From the NCBI GenBank assembly GCA_026398175.1, contig JAPLTJ010000002.1, forward strand, positions 1-35,961: a stretch of DNA of 35,961 nucleotides. The letters are read 5' to 3'. The notes under the pieces were generated by a model. It was not told where the DNA came from. It was given only the letters and a program-made list of their open reading frames with translations, and made no database searches. Both the position numbers and the translations under genes were made by a program. Each line of letters begins with the position of its first letter. Within the stretch, counting starts at the first letter, position 1. This DNA is from Verrucomicrobiia bacterium. Its GTDB lineage: Bacteria > Verrucomicrobiota > Verrucomicrobiia > Chthoniobacterales > UBA6821. Shown here one piece after another: positions 14,944 through 24,158 of the stretch.

Positions 14944-15020
14944 AAATAACGAGCAAAGAGTAAAGGTCAACGAGTTGTTTTTTCAACTTTTCAACGCTTC
15001 AACTTTTCAACTCAACTAAG
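14944..15020. repeat. Octamer array (TTTTCAAC) in the cmk/RRM side gap
   Basis: Four exact 8-bp units (TTTTCAAC twice, GCTTCAAC, TTTTCAAC) at 14980-15011, then TCAAC. Just before it, 14947-14975 carries AGTAAAGG/CAACGAG words related to the array at 2590. It lies in the 525-bp gap 14864-15388, which has no gene; the rest of that gap is AT-rich and holds the leader RNA described at 15200-15388. Confidence 0.8.
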
Positions 15021-15199
15021 ATTTTCAGCTTGATTGGCATGTTTTTTTTAAAATAACAAAAAAGTAGTTTGTTTTTTTATTTTGACTAATTGAGATATCT
15101 TCAAAGGCTGGAAAAATCAGGCTTTGAGAGCCTCTTCTTTCTTTTTTCTCCTCTTTTTATGGAAAAAATTTAGAGGGAACGCAAAAAGAAAAATACACT

Positions 15200-15388
15200 T
15201 TTATGAAGATTTCTATTGCTAAAATCATCAGTTCCAATCATACGTGCGTGTCGAAGTTCGGTGATAGCGTCCGAGGTAATGCAGGTTCTCCGTGAAACGG
15301 TGGGCTGCTCTGACTCTCTCAGGTGAGAGATTTAGTGCATTCCGAGACAGTGCCATCAGCGTAACGATGAACCAACCCAAAATTAGTT
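15200..15388 (+). promoter_or_regulatory. Candidate structured 5' leader of the RRM gene
   Basis: The last ~140 nt before the RRM gene fold well by eye. A stem of AATGCA (15279-15284) with TGCATT (15336-15341), continued outward by GG/CC, GTC/GAC and GATAGC/GCCATC with small internal loops, encloses two hairpins: CCGT-GAA-ACGG (15290-15300) and TCTCTC-AGGT-GAGAGA (15316-15331). A further CGAA-G-TTCG hairpin sits at 15252-15260. It matches no riboswitch I can name. A 30-codon frame (15203-15295) overlaps it. RRM genes in other bacteria are often cold-regulated, so a cis-acting or thermosensing role is possible. Confidence 0.45.
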
Positions 15389-15748
15389 ATGAAATTATAT
15401 GTAGGCAACCTAGCCTTCTCCGCAACAGATGGTGATCTCCGCGAGATCTTCTCACAATATGGCACCGTTACCGATGCCTCTATCCTCATGGATCGCACTT
15501 CCGGCCGCTCACGCGGTTTTGGATTTATAACGATGAGCAGTCATGAGGAAGGTCTTGCTTCCATTGAAGGACTCAATGGTCAAGAAATCGGCGGTCGTCG
15601 CCTTACAGTCAACGAAGCTCGTCCGATGGAGGAGCGTGCTCCTCGTAGCGGTGGCGGCGGCGGTGGTGGTTATGGCGGACCTCGTCGTAGTGGCGGTGGT
15701 GGTGGTGGCGGTCGTGATGATCGTCGCGGACCTCGTCGCGATTACTAA
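15389..15748 (+). CDS. RRM RNA-binding protein with glycine-rich tail
   Basis: 119 residues. A single RNA recognition motif spans residues 1-80, with RNP2 LYVGNL (3-8) and RNP1 RGFGFITM (42-49) complete. The tail (about 90-119) is Gly/Arg-rich and ends [12 protein letters not shown]. This is the layout of cyanobacterial Rbp and similar small bacterial RRM proteins, which bind single-stranded RNA and are often cold-induced. There is no Shine-Dalgarno sequence before the ATG. The gene stands alone: it has a long structured leader upstream and a hairpin (15766-15788) downstream. Confidence 0.92.
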   Translation: MKLYVGNLAFSATDGDLREIFSQYGTVTDASILMDRTSGRSRGFGFITMSSHEEGLASIEGLNGQEIGGRRLTVNEARPMEERAPRSGGGGGGGYGGPRRSGGGGGGGRDDRRGPRRDY

Positions 15749-15765
15749 AACTCTGACCAAAACTG

Positions 15766-15788
15766 ACTCTGTCTGTTTCAGGCAGAGT
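15766..15788 (+). terminator. Possible terminator hairpin after the RRM gene
   Basis: ACTCTGTCTG pairs with CAGGCAGAGT (one T-G pair) around a TTT loop, 17 bp after the stop. No T-run follows, so the terminator call is tentative; it also faces the convergent pabB. Confidence 0.45.
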
Positions 15789-15789
15789 T

Positions 15790-15876
15790 AGTTGAAGTTA
15801 CTAGTTTAAGGTGAAGTTAATAATTTGATCACTTCGTGATTAGCAAGGACTTCAACTTCAACTTTCAACTTCAACT
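15790..15876. repeat. Inverted pair of TTCAAC arrays between RRM gene and pabB
   Basis: Left arm 15790-15820 has AGTTGAAG/GGTGAAGTTAA words. Right arm 15849-15876 is a run of ACTTCA and ACTTTCA words, the inverted family. The right arm encodes the last residues (AVEVES) and the TGA stop of pabB. Confidence 0.75.
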
Positions 15877-17162
15877 GCTGTGAAGCATCTTGATCGCGTG
15901 GCGATCAAGATGCCAGCAGCTTTGTGTAAGGTTTCTTCCCATTCCTGTTCAGGAATGGAATTGTTGGTGATTCCAGCCCCAACATGAAATTTGGCTATTC
16001 CATCGCGAAGGTGGAGTGTTCGGATAGCGATGTTGAATTGACTTTTTCCATCAAATCCAAAATAGCCGATCGCGCCTGTAAAAAGTTCGCGAGGCTCAGG
16101 CTCTAGCTGTTGGATGATTTCCATGGCTTTTTTCTTAGGAGCTCCCGAGATGGATCCTCCCGGAAAGCAGGCGGCAAGAGCTTCTACATGCGAAACCTCT
16201 TTTCGAAGTTCGCCCTCAATCGTGGAGACTAAATGAAAAACTTGAGGATAGCACTCCAGGTGGAGGAGCTGCGAAGTGATGACGCTTCCATAGTTGCAAA
16301 CTCGACCAAGATCATTTCGCTCTAAATCGGTGATCATGACCAGTTCTGCATTTTCCTTAGGCGAAGCCTGAAGGAGTGCTGCTTGCTTCGCATCTTCTTC
16401 TGCGGTTTTTCCACGGGGTCGTGTCCCTTTGATCGGACAAGTCAAGATGTGCTTGTCATCGATTTTAAGGAAACATTCTGGAGAGCTGGATAAAATTGTT
16501 TCTTCGCCATCTCGAATTCGCGAAGTTGGGCTCAATTGAAGATAAGCTGCAAAAGGAGCAGGGGAATGCTGGCGAAGGGAAAGATAGAGAGGCCACGGAT
16601 CCTCTTGGCAGGGTGCTTGGAGGGAGTGAGCGAGGCAAATTTGATAAATATTTCCTAAGGCGATTTCATGTTGAGCCTGTTTGACGATGTCGCAAAACTC
16701 GTCACGAGTCATGTTGTGCTTGAAATCGAGAGATTTTATTTTTTTGTGTGATGCTGATTGTTGAATCTCTAGCTTGGGGAGCGGTGTCAACCATTCAGAT
16801 TTTTTTTCAGTTGCAAGATGACGGTAAACTTTTTCATAAAATCCAAAACGAAAAGAGCCATCATAGCGAAAGAAGCCAATGGCGGCGCCTGCTTCGCAGC
16901 CGCAGTTCGTAGTTGGTCGTTGGTAGTTGGCAGAAAAGTTCTGCAGGTTGTTTTGAGAGCGATCGGCTAATTCCTTTTCTAATAGTGGCCAGTCGTTAGG
17001 CCCGCCTTCTATGATGAGGTCAGGTTCCGCAGCAAGGAGCGAGAGGCCTTGTTGGGCTGGTGCTGGCGATGCGCTCGGGACTAAAGAATCAAGCCAGACG
17101 AAATCTTTTTTGTGACGCAGTGACTCTGCGAGCTGGAGAGGAGTGAGGGCGGTTTGATTCAT
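15858..17162 (-). CDS. pabB: Aminodeoxychorismate synthase component I
   Basis: Converts chorismate, with ammonia from a PabA glutaminase, to 4-amino-4-deoxychorismate for folate. Family blocks are in order: GNIYQICLAHSL, SSSPECFLKI, PIKGTRPRG (about residue 243), DLERNDLGRVCNYGSV, FPGGSISGAPKKKAMEIIQ and the GYFGFDGKSQFNIAIRT end block. The Lys of PIKGT separates PabB from TrpE, which has PIAGT. I start at ATG 17162 (MNQTALTPLQ); the frame extends to a TTG at 17207, but those residues come from a repeat. Two other parts are repeat-encoded: ANYQRPTTNCG in the middle and the last six residues. No pabA is in the window. Confidence 0.9.
   Translation of the reverse strand: MNQTALTPLQLAESLRHKKDFVWLDSLVPSASPAPAQQGLSLLAAEPDLIIEGGPNDWPLLEKELADRSQNNLQNFSANYQRPTTNCGCEAGAAIGFFRYDGSFRFGFYEKVYRHLATEKKSEWLTPLPKLEIQQSASHKKIKSLDFKHNMTRDEFCDIVKQAQHEIALGNIYQICLAHSLQAPCQEDPWPLYLSLRQHSPAPFAAYLQLSPTSRIRDGEETILSSSPECFLKIDDKHILTCPIKGTRPRGKTAEEDAKQAALLQASPKENAELVMITDLERNDLGRVCNYGSVITSQLLHLECYPQVFHLVSTIEGELRKEVSHVEALAACFPGGSISGAPKKKAMEIIQQLEPEPRELFTGAIGYFGFDGKSQFNIAIRTLHLRDGIAKFHVGAGITNNSIPEQEWEETLHKAAGILIATRSRCFTAVEVES
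16900..16933. repeat. Heptamer array inside pabB coding sequence
   Basis: On the coding strand 7-bp words ACTACCA, ACGACCA, ACTACGA and ACTGCGG follow each other, related to the ACTGACA array at 8541. They encode ANYQRPTTNCG, just before the conserved GAAIGFFRYDGSF strand. Confidence 0.75.
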
Positions 17163-17188
17163 GGATTCATCGCGAAGCGAGTCTGTTG

Positions 17189-17218
17189 ACTCAAACTTAA
17201 ACTTCAAACACTCAAACT
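17189..17218. repeat. ACTCAA/ACTTAA array at the pabB 5' end
   Basis: Short 6-8-bp words (ACTCAA, ACTTAA, ACTTCAA, ACACTCAA) lie just upstream of pabB. The longest pabB frame starts with a TTG inside them. Together with the 3' array this brackets the gene. Confidence 0.6.
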
Positions 17219-17240
17219 GCCATCGCTTTGCGATGGCTGG

Positions 17241-17314
17241 TGCAGCCGTAGGGATTCGAACCCCAAACCTTCTGATCCGTAGTCAGATGCTCTATCCAAT
17301 TGAGCTACGGCTGC
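17241..17314 (-). tRNA. tRNA-Arg (ACG)
   Basis: 74-nt cloverleaf on the minus strand: acceptor GCAGCCG/CGGCTGC, D-arm GCTCAATTGGATAGAGC, anticodon stem-loop CTGA-CTACGGA-TCAG with anticodon ACG, and T-arm GGGGTTCGAATCCC (with TT before). CCA is encoded (17238-17240 on the plus strand as TGG). It lies between pabB and the DUF192 gene, all on the minus strand. The A at the wobble position implies modification to inosine by TadA. Confidence 0.95.
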
Positions 17315-17374
17315 TTTTTTCCAAAGAGGAAAACGCAATATAGTAGCTTTTTGAACAAATGGGAAATGAAATTT

Positions 17375-17842
17375 TTATTTTGCCGAAGAAAAATCAGGCA
17401 ATCCGACAACAATATCTCCTGGAAGAATCTGATGCGCCGCAAACCATCCGTGAGGTGTTTCAAGTGCATAAACAATAGCAGGGGAGCTGCTCAAAATAGA
17501 ATGCTCGTTAAAAGGTTCTAGGTCGTGCATTTCAAGAATGCGCCCGCTGCTGTTGAGATAAGCAATGCTGAGGGGGAGCGAGGTATCTTTCATCCAAAAA
17601 GCGACTTGCTGCGGACAAGGAAAAACAAAGAGCATTCCTTCATTGGCTCCTAATGTTTTTCGCTTCATTAATCCCTGTTCGCGAGTGGCTTGATCCGAAG
17701 CCAACTGCACGTCGAGCTGATTTTTTCCGATGGAGAGCGAAGTGCGAGGCAATCGTTTTGCGGGCGAAGGCGGTGTTGTCGTTCCCGAAGAGAGGTCTGC
17801 TCCCAAGAGGAATAATAAAATAAGCAAACGAAAGTAGGGCAT
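17375..17842 (-). CDS. DUF192-family exported protein
   Basis: 155 residues. A short N-terminal hydrophobic segment (MPYFRLLILLFLLGADLSSG) suggests export. The DUF192 core follows: LDVQLASDQATREQGLMKRK, GMLFVFPCPQQVAFWMKDTS, LPLSIAYLNSSGRILEMHDL, ALETPHGWFAAHQILPGDIV. These are the family's conserved strands. No enzymatic role is established for the family. It starts 10 bp after the DUF4239 gene, so the two are probably cotranscribed. Confidence 0.85.
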   Translation of the reverse strand: MPYFRLLILLFLLGADLSSGTTTPPSPAKRLPRTSLSIGKNQLDVQLASDQATREQGLMKRKTLGANEGMLFVFPCPQQVAFWMKDTSLPLSIAYLNSSGRILEMHDLEPFNEHSILSSSPAIVYALETPHGWFAAHQILPGDIVVGLPDFSSAK

Positions 17843-17852
17843 TGCTTTCTTG

Positions 17853-18641
17853 TTATTTGCTTCCTGTGGTCTGTTCCATGGGAATCATATCAAGTGGCAT
17901 GGTGCTCATTTTAGTAAAGCCAATGAACGGAAAGTCGAGGCTGATGATGGCAAAGGTCATGATGCCGATCATGGCTGAGAGAAGAACCGACATGAGGCCA
18001 TGTGTTTGGCCTGGAGAGGAGATCATCAAGAGACTGATGGAAATGAGCGTGGTGGCTCCTAAAAGGAAAAGAATCCAAAGGAGGGGTAACAAGCCAGTAA
18101 AGGAATCTTGAATGCGTTGTTCTCGGTATTTGCGGAGATTTTCTAAATTTTGCACACTCATGTTGAAGTAAACACGTTCATTATCTGTTTTTGGTTGATA
18201 GGAACGGTAGAGATCGGAGAGTTTGGTGACGATACGATCGCCGGCAAGATCATCTTTTCCTTTGATGACAATCTTCCATTCGTTTTCTGTGACGGTCTTG
18301 CGATAGTTGCGACAAAAATTTTGGATTTTATTAGAAAGTTCAGGTGTGAAGGCTTGTGCGTTAAAATAAATATCACGCAAGGCGTTGCTTTCCTCATTGA
18401 GATTGGATTTGGTGGCCATGTATTCATTCCATGTAGTTGCAACCATGAAAGCGGCCAAGATACCAAAAATCGTTGCGGCAGGACCCAGCGTCGCATGCGC
18501 AATGGCGTGGTGAGGATTCCGTTTGTCGGGCTTAATCCATTTGAGCGCCAAAAAATTTCCAAGAAGAGCAAGAGAGACTGGGACTAAGATGCAGATCCAG
18601 ATGAGCCCTGGACATAGAGCAAGGTAATGTTCGAAATTCAT
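17853..18641 (-). CDS. DUF4239-family membrane protein
   Basis: 262 residues with four membrane helices: two near the N-terminus (about 10-30 and 50-72) and two near the C-terminus (about 190-212 and 220-245). A ~115-residue soluble helical loop between them begins NEYMATKSNLNEESNALRDI. This pattern, including the Glu-Ser-Asn-Ala-Leu block, is DUF4239, which has been compared to bestrophin-like channels. Function is not known. It is divergent from actA with a 177-bp gap between the starts, where promoters for both should lie; I could not assign convincing -35/-10 boxes there. Confidence 0.8.
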   Translation of the reverse strand: MNFEHYLALCPGLIWICILVPVSLALLGNFLALKWIKPDKRNPHHAIAHATLGPAATIFGILAAFMVATTWNEYMATKSNLNEESNALRDIYFNAQAFTPELSNKIQNFCRNYRKTVTENEWKIVIKGKDDLAGDRIVTKLSDLYRSYQPKTDNERVYFNMSVQNLENLRKYREQRIQDSFTGLLPLLWILFLLGATTLISISLLMISSPGQTHGLMSVLLSAMIGIMTFAIISLDFPFIGFTKMSTMPLDMIPMEQTTGSK

Positions 18642-18818
18642 CGAACAACCATAATTTAAAAATCAAACTAGGCGAGTCTGAATTTTTTAGAACTAGAACA
18701 AAAAAAGAATTGTTTTCTCTGGTTTTCGGAGTAGACTCACGCGTCACTTTTTGATTGAGCCACTTGCCCGTTTGCGGCATACTGGAGCTTCCATCAGTCA
18801 AAAGTATCAGAAGTCCTC

Positions 18819-19478
18819 ATGTCCAATTTTTTTCCTCGCTGGTCCAATCTCTTGCCGCTAAAACTGCTCGTTTGTTTAGCAGTCATTGGCTGTGCCATTG
18901 TGGGAGGGATTTGGTATTACTTTACACCGAAGTACACGCGTGTCGGTTATCAACCAGATCAACCGATTCCTTTTTCTCACGCGATCCATGTGAAGCAGCT
19001 CGGCATGGACTGTCGTTACTGTCATAGCTTTGTTGAAGTTTCTGGACATTCCAATATTCCTAACACACAGACCTGCATCAACTGTCACGGCCAAGGCAAG
19101 GTAAAATGGGATAGCCCGCGCCTTGCTCCTGTTCAAGAGAGCTGGAAGACGGGACGCCCGATTCAATGGATCAGGATTCATAGACTTCCTGATTATGCCT
19201 ATTTCAATCACGCTGTGCACGTGAACCGCGGGGTCAGTTGTTACAGCTGTCATGGGGCCATTAATGAAATGGCAGTGGTCTATGAAGCTAAGCCGCTCAG
19301 TATGTCCTGGTGCCTGGAATGTCACCGTGCTCCAGAAAATTTCCTTCGTCCTCCTAGCGAGGTGTTCAATATGGATTGGCATCCTAAATCTTTTGATGAA
19401 CAACTGAAAGTTGGCACGAAATTAAAACAAGAGTGGAATGTGAATCCCCCCGTAACTTGCGGTGGTTGTCACAGGTAA
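18819..19478 (+). CDS. actA: Alternative complex III subunit A, pentaheme cytochrome c
   Basis: 219 residues. Electron-transfer subunit of alternative complex III, the quinol:cytochrome c oxidoreductase that replaces cytochrome bc1. An N-terminal anchor helix (15-35) is followed by five CXXCH heme sites at Cys65, Cys86, Cys141, Cys165 and Cys214 (CRYCH, CINCH, CYSCH, CLECH, CGGCH), the number expected for ActA. Additional histidines (for example FSHAIHV and FNHAVHV) are placed to be distal ligands. First gene of the respiratory operon; actB begins 12 bp later. No Shine-Dalgarno sequence precedes the ATG. Confidence 0.95.
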   Translation: MSNFFPRWSNLLPLKLLVCLAVIGCAIVGGIWYYFTPKYTRVGYQPDQPIPFSHAIHVKQLGMDCRYCHSFVEVSGHSNIPNTQTCINCHGQGKVKWDSPRLAPVQESWKTGRPIQWIRIHRLPDYAYFNHAVHVNRGVSCYSCHGAINEMAVVYEAKPLSMSWCLECHRAPENFLRPPSEVFNMDWHPKSFDEQLKVGTKLKQEWNVNPPVTCGGCHR

Positions 19479-19490
19479 TTTTTTTGAGCA

Positions 19491-22400
19491 ATGAAACACA
19501 TTTTTCAACATCCAGCACGCGATGAGCAGCCAACGCTTTGGAGGACTTCTGGCGAACACGAGAACAGTGCTGCTTTTAACGAAGATCTCGGACGTGAGTT
19601 TGCTGCTGGCCTTGATCGTCGTGATGGCGAGGAAAATGTCGCGACCAATGGCATGTCGCGCCGTAATTTTTTAAAACTCACGGGTGCCTCTGCAGCTCTT
19701 GCTGGCGTTGGTCTCACTGCTTGTCGTCGTCCAGAAGCTTATCTGGTGCCGTTTACACGCTCGGCAGAATGGGCGATCCCTGGAAAATTTCTTTACTACG
19801 CGACAACGATGCCAACCCCGCTGGGTGGCATTCCCCTGATTGCAACAACGTTTGAAGGTCGCCCGACGAAGATGGAAGGCAACCCGCTTCATCCGATCAG
19901 CAACGGTTCGACAGATGCCTTTGCTCAGGCTTCCATTTTAGATCTCTACGATCCTCATCGTGCGAAAGCGATCAAGCGTGATGGCAAAGAGGTCAAGCGT
20001 TCGGCGTTGGATTCTTATTTGGCGCAGCTTCGTCAGACCGCTTTGAGTGCTCAAGGAGAAGGATTGCTGTTTGTTGTGGAGAGCGCCCATTCTCCAACGC
20101 GCAATCGTTTGCGCGATGCCTTGATGAAAGAATTTCCAAAGATGAAGTGGGTGGAGTATGAAGCGCTCTCTCGCGAAAACGAGCAGCAGGCTTGCGAAGT
20201 GGCTTTTGGAGATGGAATGAGGCCTGTCTATCATCTCAAAAAAGCAGATGTCATTGTTGCTCTTGATAGCGATTTTCTCAATCCCGTAGAACGCGGAGTT
20301 GGCTTTGCTGCTGATTTTTATACTCGTCGCAATCCAGAGCAGGCCATGAATCGCCTCTATGCTGTCGAGAATAGCTACACCCTGACAGGAGGAATGGCTG
20401 ATCATCGTTTGCGCGTCAAAGCCAGTCAGATCGGAGCTTTTGCGGCAACCTTGGCGCTGCAGATTGCTAAGAAGACCAACAATAGCTCTCTCGATTCACT
20501 CGCCGCAGCCTATTTAAAAAATCATCCAACAGCTAATGTTCCGAAATGGGATGAGTGGATCAAGCCGCTTGCTGATGATTTGATGGCGGCGCAAGGAAAG
20601 AGCCTTCTCCTCACAGGACCTGGACAATCAGAGGCGGTGCAGCTTTTGGTTTTTGGAATCAATGCGGCGTTGGGAAATTTAGGTGCGACCATGGACATGG
20701 TGGCGCTAGGAAAAAAACCAACTTCTTTTCAAGAGGTTGTGGCTGCATTAAAAACGGATTCCATCAAGCAGCTCTTTCTTTTTCAAACGAATCCCGTTTA
20801 TACAGCGTCTCAAGAGGCTGATCTTGCGAAGCTCCTTGCGGCTGTTCCTAACTCGCTTCACCTTACGCTCAACGAAGATGAGACAAGCAAAGCTTGTCAC
20901 TGGATTATTTCAGCTGCTCACTACCTCGAATCATGGGGCGATACTCGCAGTTTTGATGGAACGTTGTGTGCTGTTCAGCCGATGGTGCTTCCGCTTTGGA
21001 ATGGACTCACGGAGATCGAAGTGCTCAACGCGCTTCAAGGCAAGCCTGCTCCCGAAGGTCCAGCGTTGATTCGTGAGACGTTCAACACTTTTTCTAAAGA
21101 CACGTCGGAAGAGGCATGGCATCAATATTTGCACAACGGTTTCTTAGAAAATTCTGCAGCATTGGTCGTCAGGCCCTCTTGGAATGCGGCTGCAGCGCAG
21201 AGTTCCGTTGCTGCTGAGATGCCAGAGCCAGTAGGGCAAGGGGAATTTGAGTTAGCCTTTTTGCCAAGCGCGAGCGTCTACGATGGCCGCTACAGCGGCA
21301 ATGCGTGGTTGCAAGAGACGCCAGACTTTGTAACGAAGTTGACGTGGGATAATGCACTCTTGATGAGTCCTGCGGATGCGAAACGTTTAGGCCTCGCTGA
21401 TGGAGATATGGTTTCGCTCAGTGATGGAAAGAACAAAATGGAGATTGCTCTCCTCATGGCCCCTGGTCATGCGGATGGTTCGGTAAGTGCTGCCCTCGGA
21501 TATGGAAGGAAAGGGCTTTCTCACGTTATCGATCATGTTGGATTTAATGTTTATCCGCTGCGCAGGAATGGAGTGCTTAATTATGTGCAAGGAATTTCGG
21601 TGACACCGCTTCGTGGCAAAAAGTATGACTTTGCACAAACGCAAGAGCATCGCAACATGGAAGGGCGTGACCTTGTCCGTGAAGGAACGGTCGGGCGTTA
21701 TCAAGAAGATCCTTCTTTTGCTCAGACGATGGGAATGGACGCTCACATTCCTCCTAACATCAGCCTTTACAACAATCCTCCTTACACAGGGCAAGAGCAG
21801 TGGGGAATGTCAATTGATTTGAATACTTGCATCGGATGCAATGCTTGTCTCTTGGCCTGCCAGGCAGAGAACAATGTTCCTGTTGTTGGAAAAGATCAGG
21901 TCCGTCGTGGTCGTGATATGGCTTGGATTCGCATTGATCGTTGGTTTGCAAGTCCTGATGGCTCGGAAGAGGAACCCGAGATGTTGCCGCAGGCGATCCT
22001 TTGTCAGCATTGTGAAAATGCTCCTTGCGAGACGGTTTGTCCTGTCAATGCCACGGTGCATAGCGAAGATGGATTGAACTTGATGGCTTACAATCGTTGC
22101 ATTGGGACTCGTTATTGTGCGAACAACTGTCCTTGGAAAGTTCGGCGTTTTAATTTCTTCGATTATAATCAACGTCCGCTCGATGAGCTTTACTACGGAC
22201 CATTAGCGCCGAAGGGCATGGCCGATAGTCTCAAGATGTCCAAAAATCCTAATGTCACGGTTCGGATGCGTGGTGTGATGGAAAAATGCACATTCTGTAT
22301 TCAACGGATCGAAGAGTCTAAGATTGGGCGTCTCGTTAAGGCAGGGGGTAGCGATTCTCATCAGGTCGCCATGGCTCCGTTTAAAACAGCCTGTCAACAA

Positions 22401-22730
22401 GCTTGTCCTTCGGAGTCGATTGTTTTTGGAAACATCGCTGATCCGAATAGTGAGGTTTCACGTCGCAAGGCGAGCGCTCGTGATTACACGATGCTGAAGT
22501 ACCTCAATACGAAACCGCGTGTCACTTATCTTGCTCGCATCAAAAATCCGAACCTCAACATGCCTGGAGCCAAGAACGTAGGTCTTGCCAATGGAGTGCC
22601 TCATCATGGAGCGCATCATGCGCCTGAGGCCTCAGAGCATGCCGACGTAGGACCAACTCATTTTGATGGTCACGGTACAGAAGCCCCTTCTGTGGCCGCG
22701 CCCAAGAAGGAAGCAGCACCTGTGACTTAA
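19491..22730 (+). CDS. actB: Alternative complex III subunit B, fused Mo-enzyme-like/Fe-S protein
   Basis: 1079 residues. A twin-arginine export motif S56RRNFLK sits before a hydrophobic stretch ending LTAC, after a ~55-residue N-terminal extension, as usual for ActB. Residues ~70-740 are a molybdopterin oxidoreductase-like domain, which in studied ActB proteins has lost the cofactor. Residues ~770-1010 are a four-cluster ferredoxin-like domain: CIGCNACLLAC, CQHCENAPCETVCP, CIGTRYCANNCP, and CTFC with a later CQQACP. The His- and Ala-rich tail (HHGAHHAPEASEHADVGPTH) is probably disordered. It carries electrons between the quinol site (ActC/ActF) and the hemes of ActA. Confidence 0.95.
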   Translation: MKHIFQHPARDEQPTLWRTSGEHENSAAFNEDLGREFAAGLDRRDGEENVATNGMSRRNFLKLTGASAALAGVGLTACRRPEAYLVPFTRSAEWAIPGKFLYYATTMPTPLGGIPLIATTFEGRPTKMEGNPLHPISNGSTDAFAQASILDLYDPHRAKAIKRDGKEVKRSALDSYLAQLRQTALSAQGEGLLFVVESAHSPTRNRLRDALMKEFPKMKWVEYEALSRENEQQACEVAFGDGMRPVYHLKKADVIVALDSDFLNPVERGVGFAADFYTRRNPEQAMNRLYAVENSYTLTGGMADHRLRVKASQIGAFAATLALQIAKKTNNSSLDSLAAAYLKNHPTANVPKWDEWIKPLADDLMAAQGKSLLLTGPGQSEAVQLLVFGINAALGNLGATMDMVALGKKPTSFQEVVAALKTDSIKQLFLFQTNPVYTASQEADLAKLLAAVPNSLHLTLNEDETSKACHWIISAAHYLESWGDTRSFDGTLCAVQPMVLPLWNGLTEIEVLNALQGKPAPEGPALIRETFNTFSKDTSEEAWHQYLHNGFLENSAALVVRPSWNAAAAQSSVAAEMPEPVGQGEFELAFLPSASVYDGRYSGNAWLQETPDFVTKLTWDNALLMSPADAKRLGLADGDMVSLSDGKNKMEIALLMAPGHADGSVSAALGYGRKGLSHVIDHVGFNVYPLRRNGVLNYVQGISVTPLRGKKYDFAQTQEHRNMEGRDLVREGTVGRYQEDPSFAQTMGMDAHIPPNISLYNNPPYTGQEQWGMSIDLNTCIGCNACLLACQAENNVPVVGKDQVRRGRDMAWIRIDRWFASPDGSEEEPEMLPQAILCQHCENAPCETVCPVNATVHSEDGLNLMAYNRCIGTRYCANNCPWKVRRFNFFDYNQRPLDELYYGPLAPKGMADSLKMSKNPNVTVRMRGVMEKCTFCIQRIEESKIGRLVKAGGSDSHQVAMAPFKTACQQACPSESIVFGNIADPNSEVSRRKASARDYTMLKYLNTKPRVTYLARIKNPNLNMPGAKNVGLANGVPHHGAHHAPEASEHADVGPTHFDGHGTEAPSVAAPKKEAAPVT

Positions 22731-22762
22731 TTTTGGAGCGACTTTAATACCACCTTTCACTC

Positions 22763-24157
22763 ATGGATTCAGCAACCCTTTCAGCAGAAGAACAAAAGTT
22801 AGTTCGTCCTCCACTTGTCCTTAACAAGCGGACGATGGGCTGGATCAGTAGCTATGTGAGCACGATTGTCGAATCGAAAACGCCTCGTTGGTGGTTCATT
22901 TCGATTGCGATCACGAGTTCCATTGCATTGCTGACACCGCTGATGCTTTGTTACTTGGTCGCAACGGGGGTTGGTGTTTGGGGAAACAATAGTCCTGTTT
23001 TTTGGGCTTGGGATATTACGAACTTTGTTTTCTGGATCGGTATCGGTCACGCAGGGACATTAATTTCAGCAATTCTTTTTATAACGCGGCAAAAATGGAG
23101 GACCTCGATCAACCGTGCTGCGGAGGCGATGACTCTTTTTGCGGTGGTCTGCGCCGGTATCTATCCGATGTTTCACGTAGGACGCATTTGGAAAGTCTAT
23201 TTCTTAGCCCCTGTTCCTAATTCAAATGGAATTTGGCAAAATTTTCGCAGTCCGTTACTTTGGGATGTCTTTGCCGTTTCCACCTACTTCACCGTTTCTG
23301 TCTTATTCTGGTACACCGGACTAATTCCCGATTTAGCAACCTTGCGAGATCGTTGCACCACCAAAATTAAAAAATTCATTTATGGCATTATGGCACTCGG
23401 TTGGCGTGGAGGTAATCGTCAATGGCGTCATTACGAAATGGCCTACATCTTGCTAGCAGGTCTTTCTACGCCGTTGGTGCTTTCCGTTCACAGTGTCGTG
23501 TCTTTTGACTTTGCTACTTCGGTAATTCCAGGCTGGCACGCGACGATCTTCCCTCCTTACTTTGTGGCAGGAGCAATCTTCGGCGGATTCGCCATGGTGT
23601 TGACCATCATGCTTCCAGCGCGAGCCATCTATCCTCAGCTCCACGACATGATCACGCCTGGTCACATTAACAAAATGGCTAAAGTGATTTTGTTGACTGG
23701 TTCGATTGTGGGCTATGCTTACTTGATGGAGCTTTTCATTGCCTGGTATGGAGCTAATCCATACGAGCGAGCAGCTTTTTGGTACCGCGCCTTTGGGCCT
23801 TATTGGTGGGCTTATGCGTGCATGATGTTTTGCAACGTTGTGTCGCCTCAAGTTTTTTGGTTCAAGTGGTGCCGCACCAATGTCTATGCCGTTTTTATTG
23901 TTTGTATGTTTGTGAATGCAGGAATGTGGTTCGAACGCTTTGTCATCATTGCAACAACATTGGCGCGCGACTTTCTTCCTTCTTCCTGGGGGCTCTTTCA
24001 TCCGACTATAGTCGATATCTTGACATTCATAGGAACCTTTGGTCTTTTCACAACACTCTTCCTCCTCTTCGTTCGCTTCTTGCCTATGATTTGTATGTTT
24101 GAAGTAAAAGCTGTCTTGCCCGAAGCGAATCCACACTATGGAGAGGAGCACCACTAA
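22763..24157 (+). CDS. actC: Alternative complex III subunit C, NrfD-like quinol-binding membrane protein
   Basis: 464 residues, about ten membrane helices, NrfD/PsrC family. Landmarks include [20 protein letters not shown], a histidine-bearing helix typical of the quinol site, [11 protein letters not shown], and [20 protein letters not shown]. It oxidises quinol at the outer face of the inner membrane and passes electrons to the Fe-S domain of ActB. The start is 32 bp after actB; actD follows within 1-2 bp. Confidence 0.95.
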   Translation: MDSATLSAEEQKLVRPPLVLNKRTMGWISSYVSTIVESKTPRWWFISIAITSSIALLTPLMLCYLVATGVGVWGNNSPVFWAWDITNFVFWIGIGHAGTLISAILFITRQKWRTSINRAAEAMTLFAVVCAGIYPMFHVGRIWKVYFLAPVPNSNGIWQNFRSPLLWDVFAVSTYFTVSVLFWYTGLIPDLATLRDRCTTKIKKFIYGIMALGWRGGNRQWRHYEMAYILLAGLSTPLVLSVHSVVSFDFATSVIPGWHATIFPPYFVAGAIFGGFAMVLTIMLPARAIYPQLHDMITPGHINKMAKVILLTGSIVGYAYLMELFIAWYGANPYERAAFWYRAFGPYWWAYACMMFCNVVSPQVFWFKWCRTNVYAVFIVCMFVNAGMWFERFVIIATTLARDFLPSSWGLFHPTIVDILTFIGTFGLFTTLFLLFVRFLPMICMFEVKAVLPEANPHYGEEHH

Positions 24158-24158
24158 G

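Noticed and set aside
15120-15148. GGCT-TTGAG-AGCC hairpin with T-rich tail as a terminator or attenuator
   Set aside because: The stem has only four pairs and the tail is interrupted by C; too weak to list.
15203-15295. 30-codon ORF (MKISIAKIISSN start) before the RRM gene as a gene
   Set aside because: Nothing supports translation, and it overlaps the candidate RNA structure. It is kept only as an alternative reading of the leader.
15858-17162. pabB read as anthranilate synthase trpE
   Set aside because: The PIKGT motif with Lys is the aminodeoxychorismate synthase form; TrpE has Ala there, and no trp genes are nearby.
18642-18818. Promoter boxes for actA (TTGATT or TTGAGC with TACTGG)
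   Set aside because: Spacers came out at 19-23 bp, outside the usual range, so no promoter was annotated.
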